Source of the DNA: Betaproteobacteria bacterium UBA931
Lineage (GTDB): Bacteria > Pseudomonadota > Gammaproteobacteria > Burkholderiales > Casimicrobiaceae
Reading direction: 5' to 3'
Assembly: GCA_002293615.1 (NCBI GenBank)
Contig: DBDN01000068.1
Span: 21,842-28,950 of the forward strand
DNA length: 7,109 nucleotides
In this document: positions 1-6,037 of the stretch, one piece after another
How positions within the stretch are numbered: the stretch's first letter is position 1
Layout of the letters: each line of letters starts with the position of its first letter
The notes under the pieces: model-generated
What the model was told of the DNA's origin: nothing
What the model saw: the letters and a program-made list of their open reading frames with translations, nothing else
Databases searched by the model: none
Position numbers and translations under genes: made by a program

Positions 1-819
1 ACCGATTTTGCGCTGTGGAAATTTTCGCCTCCGGGTGAAAAGCGACAGATGGAATGGGAGAGCCCATGGGGCGTTGGCTTTCCCGGCTGGCACATTGAAT
101 GCTCGGCGATGGCGGAACATTATCTCGGCGATTTTTTTGACATTCATTGTGGCGGCGAAGATCACATCCCGATTCATCACACCAACGAAATCGCACAAAC
201 CGAAGCGCGTGCCGGCACCCGCTTGGCCAATTTCTGGTTGCACGGTTATTTCCTGCTGCTAAACGACGCCAAAATGGCAAAATCGGCAGGCGAGTTTTTG
301 CGCATTCAGTCGCTGGCCGATCGCGGCTACGATCCGCTTGCTTATCGTTATTTATGCCTGACCGCGCATTATCGCAAACAGCTTAGTTTTACTTGGGAAG
401 CGCTGGACGCGGCGCAAACCGCTCTTGATCGCTTGCGCCAGGGTATTTTCATATTGCCGCAAGATAAAAAAGCCGCGCCGGATACCGCGTTGCTTGAGCA
501 ATTCACCGCGGAAATCAACGATGACCTTAACGTACCGCGCGGATTGGCTTTGGCATGGGAAATATTGCGCGGCCCACTCGATCCCGCCACCAAACGTGCG
601 ACGTTGCTACGCTTTGATGAAGTGTTCGGCTTACGGCTTGGCTCGTGGGCGCCCCAAGAAATCGATATCCCCGAAGCGGTTGCCGCGCTTGCCGAGCAGC
701 GCCTTGCCGCACGCCAGGCAAAAAATTGGGCAGAGTCCGATCGTCTGCGTGACGAAATCAACGTTTCGGGCTGGGACATTGCGGATATCGCAAGCGGCTA
801 TCGCTTAAAGCCCCGCTAA
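1..819 (+). CDS. cysS: Cysteinyl-tRNA synthetase, C-terminal part (5' end outside window)
   Basis: Class I aminoacyl-tRNA synthetase that activates cysteine with ATP and loads it on tRNA-Cys in the cytoplasm. The frame is open from base 1, so the N-terminal half with the HIGH motif and first zinc cysteine is missing; 272 codons remain, about what E. coli CysRS has from the same point on. Visible residues: DFALWK near the start, GWHIECSAM with a zinc cysteine (fragment residue 34), HHTNEIAQ (59-66) with the zinc His and Glu, and the ATP-binding signature as KMAKS (91-95, bases 271-285) instead of the usual KMSKS. A helical tRNA-binding region follows, then a family-typical tail (ESDRLRDEI, then GWDIADIASGY). 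The DIHCGGEDHIPIHHTNEIAQ block and KMAKS resemble a CysRS lineage different from the E. coli one (from memory of the family). The stop at 817-819 is followed by a 49-base gap. Identity is near certain; the lineage call is inference. Confidence 0.96.
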   Translation, partial: TDFALWKFSPPGEKRQMEWESPWGVGFPGWHIECSAMAEHYLGDFFDIHCGGEDHIPIHHTNEIAQTEARAGTRLANFWLHGYFLLLNDAKMAKSAGEFLRIQSLADRGYDPLAYRYLCLTAHYRKQLSFTWEALDAAQTALDRLRQGIFILPQDKKAAPDTALLEQFTAEINDDLNVPRGLALAWEILRGPLDPATKRATLLRFDEVFGLRLGSWAPQEIDIPEAVAALAEQRLAARQAKNWAESDRLRDEINVSGWDIADIASGYRLKPR

Positions 820-868
820 GGCGATCGCGTGGTATGCTTGTTCAAATTTTAGATTTTGCGAGGTTTGT

Positions 869-1261
869 ATGAAAAAACAGCTGCTCTCCCTGATCTTTTT
901 GGTTTTGACCGCTTTCGTTCTAACAGGATGCCTGCCATCGGCAAGCAAGAAAAAAGATGAAGAAGCGCGCAAAAATACGGTTGAGTGCCAATGGGACGGC
1001 GAGCGCCTTTTGGTGCGTTTCGACAACGACGAAGTGCGCGTTCTCATGGCCAGCGGCACCCGGATCTATCTTTACAGAATGCCTTCGTCGCGCGGCATTC
1101 TTTATACCAACGGTGATTACGAACTGCTTGGTAAAGGCACAGACATCACTTTCGGCCCGCCCGGAGAAACCAAAAAGCTGGAGTGCAAGCCCTACGATGT
1201 TGAAGACACTGGCCAGCGCAAAGAAGACCGCCGCGGCTTAAAAGAAATGGATGTCTATTAA
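869..1261 (+). CDS. Small lipoprotein, MliC-like (C-type lysozyme inhibitor family)
   Basis: 130 aa. Basic N-terminus, hydrophobic stretch (5-17) and lipobox LTGC (18-21) show a lipoprotein signal peptide with Cys21 as the lipidated residue. Leu at +2 would favour outer-membrane sorting by the E. coli Lol rule. After a charged linker (27-36) comes one compact beta-rich domain bounded by Cys40 and Cys106, a likely disulfide, matching the MliC plan: VECQWDG, LLVRFDND, RGILY, then Y79-N6-LLGKG. MliC proteins block host C-type lysozyme with the motifs SGxxY and YxxxxxxFWxKG. Here the spacing is kept, but the Ser is Arg75 and Phe-Trp is Leu86-Leu87; Lys89 is retained. A charged tail of about 24 residues follows Cys106. 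GAGG at 860-863, five bases before the ATG, supports the start. Family membership is fairly likely; lysozyme inhibition is doubtful given the substitutions. Confidence 0.72.
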   Translation: MKKQLLSLIFLVLTAFVLTGCLPSASKKKDEEARKNTVECQWDGERLLVRFDNDEVRVLMASGTRIYLYRMPSSRGILYTNGDYELLGKGTDITFGPPGETKKLECKPYDVEDTGQRKEDRRGLKEMDVY

Positions 1262-1276
1262 TAAGCGCATCCGATC

Positions 1277-1486
1277 ATGGAAATGAAAAAGCTCTCCGGC
1301 GGCAATCTGCGCGCCGCCGGTTACGATGAAAAAACACAATCGCTCACCGTAGAATTGAATTCCGGCATTTTTGTTTTCGAACGTGTTTCCCGGGAAACCT
1401 GGCGGCGTTTTTCCACTGCGTCTTCACCGTGGAGTTTCTATCGCGACAATATTGAGGAGGAATATACCGGTCGCCGCGTCAAATAA
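1277..1486 (+). CDS. KTSC-domain small protein
   Basis: 69 aa, no signal peptide, so probably cytoplasmic. Nearly the whole protein fits the KTSC domain, a short module found at the C-terminus of some lysyl-tRNA synthetases and alone in many small bacterial proteins: GYDEKTQSLTVELNSG (15-30), a hydrophobic FVFERVS strand pair, a mid-domain Trp-Arg-Arg-Phe helix, then ASSPWSFYRDNIEEEY (48-63). Its biochemical function is not known. It starts 15 bases after the stop of the lipoprotein gene on the same strand, so the two are probably co-transcribed. No good Shine-Dalgarno sequence is seen; an in-frame ATG two codons later (1283) is an equally possible start. The 3' end faces the convergent regulator gene across 20 bases. 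Confidence 0.72.
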   Translation: MEMKKLSGGNLRAAGYDEKTQSLTVELNSGIFVFERVSRETWRRFSTASSPWSFYRDNIEEEYTGRRVK

Positions 1487-1501
1487 AGCCGCTTTATCGG
1501 C
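1481..1501 (-). terminator. Possible weak terminator for the leftward operon
   Basis: Read on the minus strand just past the regulator stop, GCCG pairs with CGGC (1498-1501 with 1488-1491) around a six-base loop and is followed by TTTATTT (1487-1481). The stem has only four pairs. An alternative six-pair stem, ATAAAG with CTTTAT (1483-1488 with 1492-1497), overlaps it. It lies in the 20-base convergent gap and the last codon and stop of the KTSC gene. The position is right for a terminator but the structure is weak. Confidence 0.3.
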
Positions 1502-1506
1502 CATTA

Positions 1507-2619
1507 TCAATCGTCGTTATACGGGTCATCGTCAAACCGATACCCAGGTTTTTTCCTGATCTTACCTCGCCAATTTTTACTATCGAGAAAAGCAACGAGT
1601 TGCAGCGAAATATCGCGGAAGATCTTGGTGTCGCGCCACGCCAGATAATATTTTTCTTTCATGAGCGGAACAAACGTTAGTTTGAAAAACCGCGCCGCCG
1701 CTTCATTGCCGAAACCCGCTTCCGCAGCACCCGCCGCGATTGTCGCAGCAACGGCGTGATGCGTAAACTCTTCATTGCCATAACCGATGATCCGAATCGG
1801 ATCAATGCCCGCCTCGCTCAACAACGCGTCAAACAAAAGGCGCGTACCCGACCCGCGTTGCCGATTGACAAACGAAATTTTACGACGCGCCAGATCGTTC
1901 AGGTTCTTCACGCGCCGCGCGTTTTTACGCGGCAACATCAGCCCCTGTGTATAAGCAAATAACGGGCGGCACACCAAATTGGGAATATCGCCCAACATGG
2001 TTTTCATGTAGCGGTGCAGTATTTGCCCGGGTTCGGACGGCATATGAAAACCGGCGATATCACAACCGCCTTTGCGCAACGCCCGCAACGCATCGGCACT
2101 GTTGCTAAAGTTGATTTCCAGATCAATGCCTTTTTTTGTCGCCAACGACTGCATATCCATCAACAGCAAATCATGGCTTGCCATAATATGGATTTTTCGT
2201 GTTGGCGCGGTCTCCAGACGAATTTCCAGATCTTGCCAACGCTCCGCCTCATCGTGCCAGCGCGCGCGCGCTTTTTCCACCTGCGCAATCAGCGCGATCC
2301 CCGCTTCGGTTAATGTGCTTCCCTGCCCGCGCGATAACAGCAGCAACCCCTCCGGACCTGCCCACGGATGTACAAGCGCCCACGTGTAACGATACGAAAG
2401 CCCCATGGTTTGCGCTGCCTGTTGCAATGATCCGCTTTCGTGAATAGCCTCCAGAAGCGGTAATAACCGCACATCGACTGCTGTACCGTCTGCGCTTGCC
2501 AATACCCAACGCGGTTCGATCTGGGCAAAAAGCGTTTTGCGGTCCGGCGAAAAACTTTTGCCGCTGACACGCTTCATTTTCTGCGTCGTTTTCGATGTTT
2601 TTTTATCCGAAGCGCGCAT
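1507..2619 (-). CDS. ModE-type HTH regulator with PBP-like molybdate/anion-sensing domain
   Basis: 370 aa, probable cytoplasmic transcription regulator. Residues about 50-110 form the winged helix-turn-helix of the ModE/LysR kind (LLEAIHESGSLQQAAQTMGLSYRYTW, here split as 56-80, and STLTEAG in the wing, 101-107). Residues about 141-350 form a periplasmic-binding-protein-like fold of the PBP_like family (PF12727, COG1910), with its hallmark NRQRGSGTR at 252-260 and a THHAVAATIAAGAAEAGFG-like stretch at 286-304. This architecture is linked with molybdate or tungstate-dependent genes such as formate dehydrogenase, but no molybdenum gene is in view and the ligand is unproven. The usual Mop molybdate-binding domains of E. 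coli ModE are absent. The first 30 or so residues are a basic extension; the start could instead be Met15 (2577). Eight bases separate the chosen ATG from the pgi stop, so it is probably the last gene of a znuA-pgi-regulator unit. Family call is strong; target genes unknown. Confidence 0.85.
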   Translation of the reverse strand: MRASDKKTSKTTQKMKRVSGKSFSPDRKTLFAQIEPRWVLASADGTAVDVRLLPLLEAIHESGSLQQAAQTMGLSYRYTWALVHPWAGPEGLLLLSRGQGSTLTEAGIALIAQVEKARARWHDEAERWQDLEIRLETAPTRKIHIMASHDLLLMDMQSLATKKGIDLEINFSNSADALRALRKGGCDIAGFHMPSEPGQILHRYMKTMLGDIPNLVCRPLFAYTQGLMLPRKNARRVKNLNDLARRKISFVNRQRGSGTRLLFDALLSEAGIDPIRIIGYGNEEFTHHAVAATIAAGAAEAGFGNEAAARFFKLTFVPLMKEKYYLAWRDTKIFRDISLQLVAFLDSKNWRGKIRKKPGYRFDDDPYNDD

Positions 2620-2627
2620 GGTGACGC

Positions 2628-4259
2628 TTATTTCCGAAAACGTTGCACGTAAAGAAGCTGCGCCTGTGTCACGGCATCGGCATCAGCAAGCGTAGTATTT
2701 CTTTCCAGCGCGTTGTGTAATGGGCACGCCAGCGCTTTGCCCAATTCAACGCCAAACTGGTCGAACGGATTGACGCGGTAGAGTACGCCTTCGATAAACG
2801 CCCGATGTTCATAAAGCGCCAGCAAAGCGCCAAGATGCCACGCGTTCAAATCGGGAAGAAGAAGCATGGTGCTCGCCCGATTGCCCGGGCAAACGCGCGC
2901 GGCGCGCGCGATGTCTTCATCTGTTGCATTCGCAGTATCGATCTCAAAATCACAATCGTGTCCGCACATCAACGCCTGCGGTTGCGCCAAGGCATGCGCC
3001 AGCAAGCCGACGCGCTGCGATTGCCCCCGATAACGGGTTGGCACGATAAATTCAATATTGGCACGATGCGAGCCCTGATGCAGCCACTGGAAAAAAGCAT
3101 GCTGGCTGTCGGTGCCGATACCGCCCCATACCGAAACCGCCGAGCGCGCCCCCGCCGTTTTATGCAAATCATTGCCGTCCCAGTCGATTCGTTTACCGTT
3201 ACTTTCCATAAGCAACTGTTGCAGATAAGCGGGAAGCAACCGCAGGCCGAACGCATAAGGCACGACAATCCGTTCGCCGATTTGCGCAAAGCAAGTATTC
3301 CACCAGTCGATCAACGCCAGCATTATCGGCGCATTGTGCGCAATAGGCGTCTCATGAAAATGCTTGTCCATCGCCGCAGCGCCCGCAAGCAAATCAACAA
3401 ATGTTTGCCAGCCGGACTGTATCGCGATGGTGATACCTACGGCAGACCATAAAGAATAGCGTCCGCCGACCCAATCCCAGAGCGGTAAAATATTCTCCGG
3501 CGCAATGCCGAACGCCTTGGCCGCTTCATCGCTTGCCGTGACCGCGACAAAATGCCGGTTTAACAGCTCTTGCTTGTTACCGCCATCGGCTTGCAACCAG
3601 TCAAGTGCCGCGCGGGCATTGGTCAATGTTTCTTCCGTCTTAAATGTTTTGGAGGCGACAATAAGCAACGTTGTTTCGCGATCCAGCCCCAAAAGCGCCC
3701 GCTCCAAATCCTCGGCATCGAGGTTGGAAACAAAGCGCACATCGAAATCGTCCGCACGCAGTAACGCGTCGCACACCAATTGCGGGCCGAGCGACGATCC
3801 GCCTATTCCTAAGTTGACCACTGTCTTGACAGGCTTTCCGCTTGCGCCCAACAGCGCCCCGCAACGCAACCGTTCCGACAGCGTTTTCATCGCCTGCTGC
3901 GCACCGCGTACATCGCGTAAGATTTCCCGACGCGCAAAAGATGCGCCCTCTTCTTGTTGCCGCAGCGCCGTATGCAATGCGGCGCGCTTTTCGGTATGGT
4001 TTAATGTTTCGCCGGAAAAAAGCGCCGCAACCCAACGCGGTAAATCCGTTTTTTCCGCATATTCGCGCAATAAAGCCAGCGTTTCATCGTTGATTTTTTG
4101 TCGGGAAAAATCGATACGCCAATCGCCAAACGACAACGACAGTTTTTCCGCGCGTTGTGGATCGTGGTTAAAAGCACCGCGTAAGTCAAAGTTGCGCAAA
4201 TCCAGCGCATGCCGCCGCAGTTTTTCCACAGCTAATATTACGGTTGATCGCTCAAGCAA
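2628..4259 (-). CDS. pgi: Glucose-6-phosphate isomerase
   Basis: 543 aa, close to the usual 545-550 of bacterial enzymes. Interconverts glucose-6-phosphate and fructose-6-phosphate in glycolysis and gluconeogenesis in the cytoplasm. Two SIS sugar-phosphate-binding domains are seen: GIGGSSLGP (151-159), SKTF (203-206), signature DWVGGRYSLWSAVG (262-275), MESNGK (351-356) with catalytic Glu352, QHAFFQ (386-391) with catalytic His387, and the second signature FDQFGVELGK (499-508) with catalytic Lys508. All key residues are present, so it should be active. It is the classical enzyme, not the metal-dependent cupin type. The listed start is TTG and overlaps the end of znuA by 22 bases; an in-frame GTG at 4227-4229, eight bases past the znuA stop, is an alternative that would remove ten residues. 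Neither has a clear Shine-Dalgarno sequence, which suggests translational coupling to znuA. No promoter is visible in front of it. Confidence 0.97.
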   Translation of the reverse strand: MLERSTVILAVEKLRRHALDLRNFDLRGAFNHDPQRAEKLSLSFGDWRIDFSRQKINDETLALLREYAEKTDLPRWVAALFSGETLNHTEKRAALHTALRQQEEGASFARREILRDVRGAQQAMKTLSERLRCGALLGASGKPVKTVVNLGIGGSSLGPQLVCDALLRADDFDVRFVSNLDAEDLERALLGLDRETTLLIVASKTFKTEETLTNARAALDWLQADGGNKQELLNRHFVAVTASDEAAKAFGIAPENILPLWDWVGGRYSLWSAVGITIAIQSGWQTFVDLLAGAAAMDKHFHETPIAHNAPIMLALIDWWNTCFAQIGERIVVPYAFGLRLLPAYLQQLLMESNGKRIDWDGNDLHKTAGARSAVSVWGGIGTDSQHAFFQWLHQGSHRANIEFIVPTRYRGQSQRVGLLAHALAQPQALMCGHDCDFEIDTANATDEDIARAARVCPGNRASTMLLLPDLNAWHLGALLALYEHRAFIEGVLYRVNPFDQFGVELGKALACPLHNALERNTTLADADAVTQAQLLYVQRFRK

Positions 4260-5197
4260 AGATGAGCAGCCTGTGCAAGATGACGCATTGTTAAAAAGTA
4301 TGCGTCTTTTCCGGGCTGCTCGCGTGTGCCCAGCGGATCAAGCGTACCGCGTTTTGCCTGGCTGCCCTCGATGAGGCTGTTGAGCAGACCATCGTTGAAC
4401 TGCGGCTCGGCGAACACACAACGCGCATTGCTTTTTTGCACACGCTCGCGCAAAGCAACAAGCCGTTTCGCCGAAGGTTTTTGCTCGGGGTTCACGGTAA
4501 TCGACCCGGCACCGCTTAAACCATAGCGTTTCTCGAAATACTGGAATGCGTCATGAAAAACGATAAACGACGCCTTGCCGTCATGCGCCAAAAGCGCTGC
4601 CAACTCTTTATCCAACGCCTGCAATTTCTCACGCAGCGCTGCCGCGTTGCGCTGATAACGCGCCGCATGAACGGCATCCGCTTCGACCAACGCTTTTTCA
4701 ATCGCGCCGACCATGGCCTGCGCATTCACCGGATCCAACCAGATATGCGGATCAACCGCCGCGTGACCATGATCATCGTCATGATCGCCATGATGATCGT
4801 GCCCATGATCATCACCGTGCTCATGCTCATCCCAGACGCCGCCCTCGCGCGGCGGCAAACGCGCGCCAACCGAATCAATCAACGCCACCGATTTTGCCTT
4901 GCTTGCGGCAAGCGTTTTTTTCATGAAGCCTTCCAGCGTCGGGCCGACCCAAAACACAATATCGGCTTGACTAATCATTTTCGCATCGGAGGGCCGCAAC
5001 GTAAAAGTATGCGGCGACGCTCCTCCCGGCAGTAAAAGGTCAGGCGTTGCCACGCCATCCATGACGCCAGCCACCAAAGAATGCACCGGCATGATGCTGA
5101 CCGCCACTTTAGGCTGCGCGCAAACCTGCGCCGACAGCAAAAACGCCACTGCAAGCAGTGACAATTTCATGACGTTTGTAAAATTAGTAGGCATCAT
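4238..5197 (-). CDS. znuA: Zinc ABC transporter, periplasmic zinc-binding protein ZnuA
   Basis: 319 aa cluster A-I metal-binding protein that captures zinc in the periplasm and delivers it to ZnuB. Signal peptide: hydrophobic run 11-25 with a likely cut after VCA (27). Zinc ligands expected from E. coli ZnuA are present: His63 in GASPHTF, His151 in DPHIWLDP, His215 in VFHDAFQYF. Residues 123-145 (bases 4763-4831) form the flexible loop, with nine His among 23 residues plus many Asp, typical of zinc rather than manganese binders. Cys260 and Cys314 have the same spacing of 54 as the disulfide pair of E. coli ZnuA. The chosen start gives nine residues ahead of the signal core; Met2 or Met10 (5170) are alternatives, and none has a strong Shine-Dalgarno sequence. 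It is divergent from znuC, as in E. coli, and runs into pgi with an overlap. Confidence 0.97.
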   Translation of the reverse strand: MMPTNFTNVMKLSLLAVAFLLSAQVCAQPKVAVSIMPVHSLVAGVMDGVATPDLLLPGGASPHTFTLRPSDAKMISQADIVFWVGPTLEGFMKKTLAASKAKSVALIDSVGARLPPREGGVWDEHEHGDDHGHDHHGDHDDDHGHAAVDPHIWLDPVNAQAMVGAIEKALVEADAVHAARYQRNAAALREKLQALDKELAALLAHDGKASFIVFHDAFQYFEKRYGLSGAGSITVNPEQKPSAKRLVALRERVQKSNARCVFAEPQFNDGLLNSLIEGSQAKRGTLDPLGTREQPGKDAYFLTMRHLAQAAHLCLSDQP

Positions 5198-5200
5198 TTT

Positions 5201-5217
5201 TATCTGTTATCTGTAAC
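5201..5217. promoter_or_regulatory. Candidate operator: tandem TATCTGT and GTTA/TAAC inverted repeat
   Basis: Two adjacent perfect copies of TATCTGT (5201-5207 and 5208-5214) overlap an inverted repeat GTTA-TCTG-TAAC (5206-5217). GTTA...TAAC arms resemble the ends of known Zur boxes (GTTATANTATAAC type), but the spacer is one base shorter and not AT-rich. It lies just upstream of the znuA start, in its untranslated leader. Alternative to, or partner of, the 5226-5246 repeat. Confidence 0.3.
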
Positions 5218-5225
5218 GAAAAAAC

Positions 5226-5246
5226 GCGATCAGTATATCATATCGC
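5226..5246. promoter_or_regulatory. Candidate operator: interrupted inverted repeat over both -10 regions
   Basis: Perfect five-base arms GCGAT and ATCGC enclose an 11-base AT-rich centre, with partial symmetry inside (ATAT on each side of a central C at 5239). The element covers the overlapping -10-like hexamers of both divergent genes, so a bound repressor would block both. Its length suits a Fur-family dimer such as Zur, but it does not closely match the E. coli Zur box as I remember it. Confidence 0.35.
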
Positions 5247-5275
5247 TATTCAACGACAGCCCGTGCTTATCTTCT

Positions 5276-6037
5276 ATGCCCGATCATGCCGACCTGCTTC
5301 GCTTGCGGAACATTGTTTTCGTGCGCAACCGACGCGTCATCCTCGACGATGTCAGCGTAACGCTGCGGCAGAACGAGATCGTGACGTTAATCGGCCCGAA
5401 CGGCGCGGGCAAATCGACGCTTTTGAAAATCGCGCTCGGCCTGATCCCGGCAGACCAAGGCACGGTGTGGCGCAAACCCGGCGTGCGTTTGGGCTATGTG
5501 CCGCAAAAACTTTCGATCATGCCGACGCTGCCGTTGACCGTGGCGCGTTTTGTCACACTCAGCGTTAAGGCAAACCGCGCACAAATCCTGGCAACGCTCG
5601 AACAAACTGGTATCGCTTATTTGATCGACGCTTCGGTGCATACGCTGTCCGGCGGCGAATGGCAGCGTGTCCTGCTGGCGCGCGCGCTTTTGCCGCGCCC
5701 TTCGCTGCTGCTGCTCGACGAACCAGCGCAAGGCCTTGACGTCAATGGACAAAACGCGTTTTACGATTTACTCGGGCATATCCGCGACACATTACGTTGC
5801 GGCATTCTGCTGGTCTCGCATGATCTGCATTTGGTCATGGCGTCATCCAATCTGGTCATTTGCCTGCAACATCACATCTGCTGCTCCGGCAAACCGGAAG
5901 CATTACAGCGTGATCCTGCATACCTTGCGCTGTTCGGCGCGCACAACGTCCAACACCTGGCCGCGTATCACCACCATCACGATCACGAACACGGGTTGCA
6001 CGACGGCTACGCACATCAGGATACAAAGCATGAATGA
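5276..6037 (+). CDS. znuC: Zinc ABC transporter ATPase ZnuC
   Basis: 253 aa cytoplasmic ATP-binding subunit that drives zinc import through ZnuB. All ABC motifs are in place: Walker A GPNGAGKST (40-48), Q-loop Gln77 in YVPQK, signature LSGGE (124-128), Walker B LLLLDEP (144-150), D-loop GLD (153-155) and the switch His182 in VSHD. Divergence from generic ABC proteins and pairing with ZnuA and ZnuB fix the substrate as zinc. The C-terminal tail (232-252) has nine His in 21 residues, beginning with four in a row; a His-rich tail occurs in some ZnuC proteins and may sense or buffer cytoplasmic zinc. The ATG has no evident Shine-Dalgarno sequence. The last codons overlap the znuB start by eight bases. 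Confidence 0.96.
   Translation: MPDHADLLRLRNIVFVRNRRVILDDVSVTLRQNEIVTLIGPNGAGKSTLLKIALGLIPADQGTVWRKPGVRLGYVPQKLSIMPTLPLTVARFVTLSVKANRAQILATLEQTGIAYLIDASVHTLSGGEWQRVLLARALLPRPSLLLLDEPAQGLDVNGQNAFYDLLGHIRDTLRCGILLVSHDLHLVMASSNLVICLQHHICCSGKPEALQRDPAYLALFGAHNVQHLAAYHHHHDHEHGLHDGYAHQDTKHE
6018..6021 (+). promoter_or_regulatory. Shine-Dalgarno site of znuB
   Basis: AGGA lies eight bases before the ATG at 6030 and inside the end of znuC. It supports that ATG as the znuB start rather than Met7 (6048), although the open frame itself continues far upstream. Confidence 0.6.

Larger units (their letters stand above)
5198..5275. promoter_or_regulatory. Divergent znuA / znuCB promoter-operator region
   Basis: These 78 bases must hold the promoters of both znu transcripts. 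An AT-rich core contains -10-like hexamers on both strands: TATCAT on the plus strand (5236-5241) and TATACT on the minus strand (complement of 5232-5237). No convincing -35 element pairs with either. In E. coli and relatives the same divergent gap carries a single Zur operator that shuts off both directions when zinc is plentiful; sharing that logic here is inference from layout. Two inverted repeats are listed separately as candidate operators. Confidence 0.6.

Noticed and set aside
821..828. GCGATCGC palindrome (core of the cyanobacterial HIP1 element)
   Set aside because: Only one copy was noticed in the window, and the gene content does not suggest a cyanobacterium.
820..868. Promoter or terminator between cysS and the lipoprotein gene
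   Set aside because: AT-rich bases are present, but no acceptable -35/-10 pair or hairpin with a T run could be made out.
2805..3452. Second long open frame antisense to pgi (about 215 codons)
   Set aside because: Arg-rich composition without domain motifs; pgi on the other strand has every catalytic residue.
3505..4374. Long open frame (about 289 codons) antisense to pgi
   Set aside because: It lies fully opposite pgi and the end of znuA, is rich in Ser, Arg and Ala, shows no recognisable domain, and such antisense frames are common opposite GC-rich genes.
4763..4831. Repeated GATCAT/CATGATC words looking like iterons or a short repeat array
   Set aside because: They are the His and Asp codons of the ZnuA metal loop and vary irregularly in spacing.
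5667..6029. Upstream in-frame extension of znuB into znuC
   Set aside because: The extra translation has no ABC-3 character and overlaps the intact ZnuC signature and Walker B region; ATG 6030 has a Shine-Dalgarno site and gives a normal-length ZnuB.
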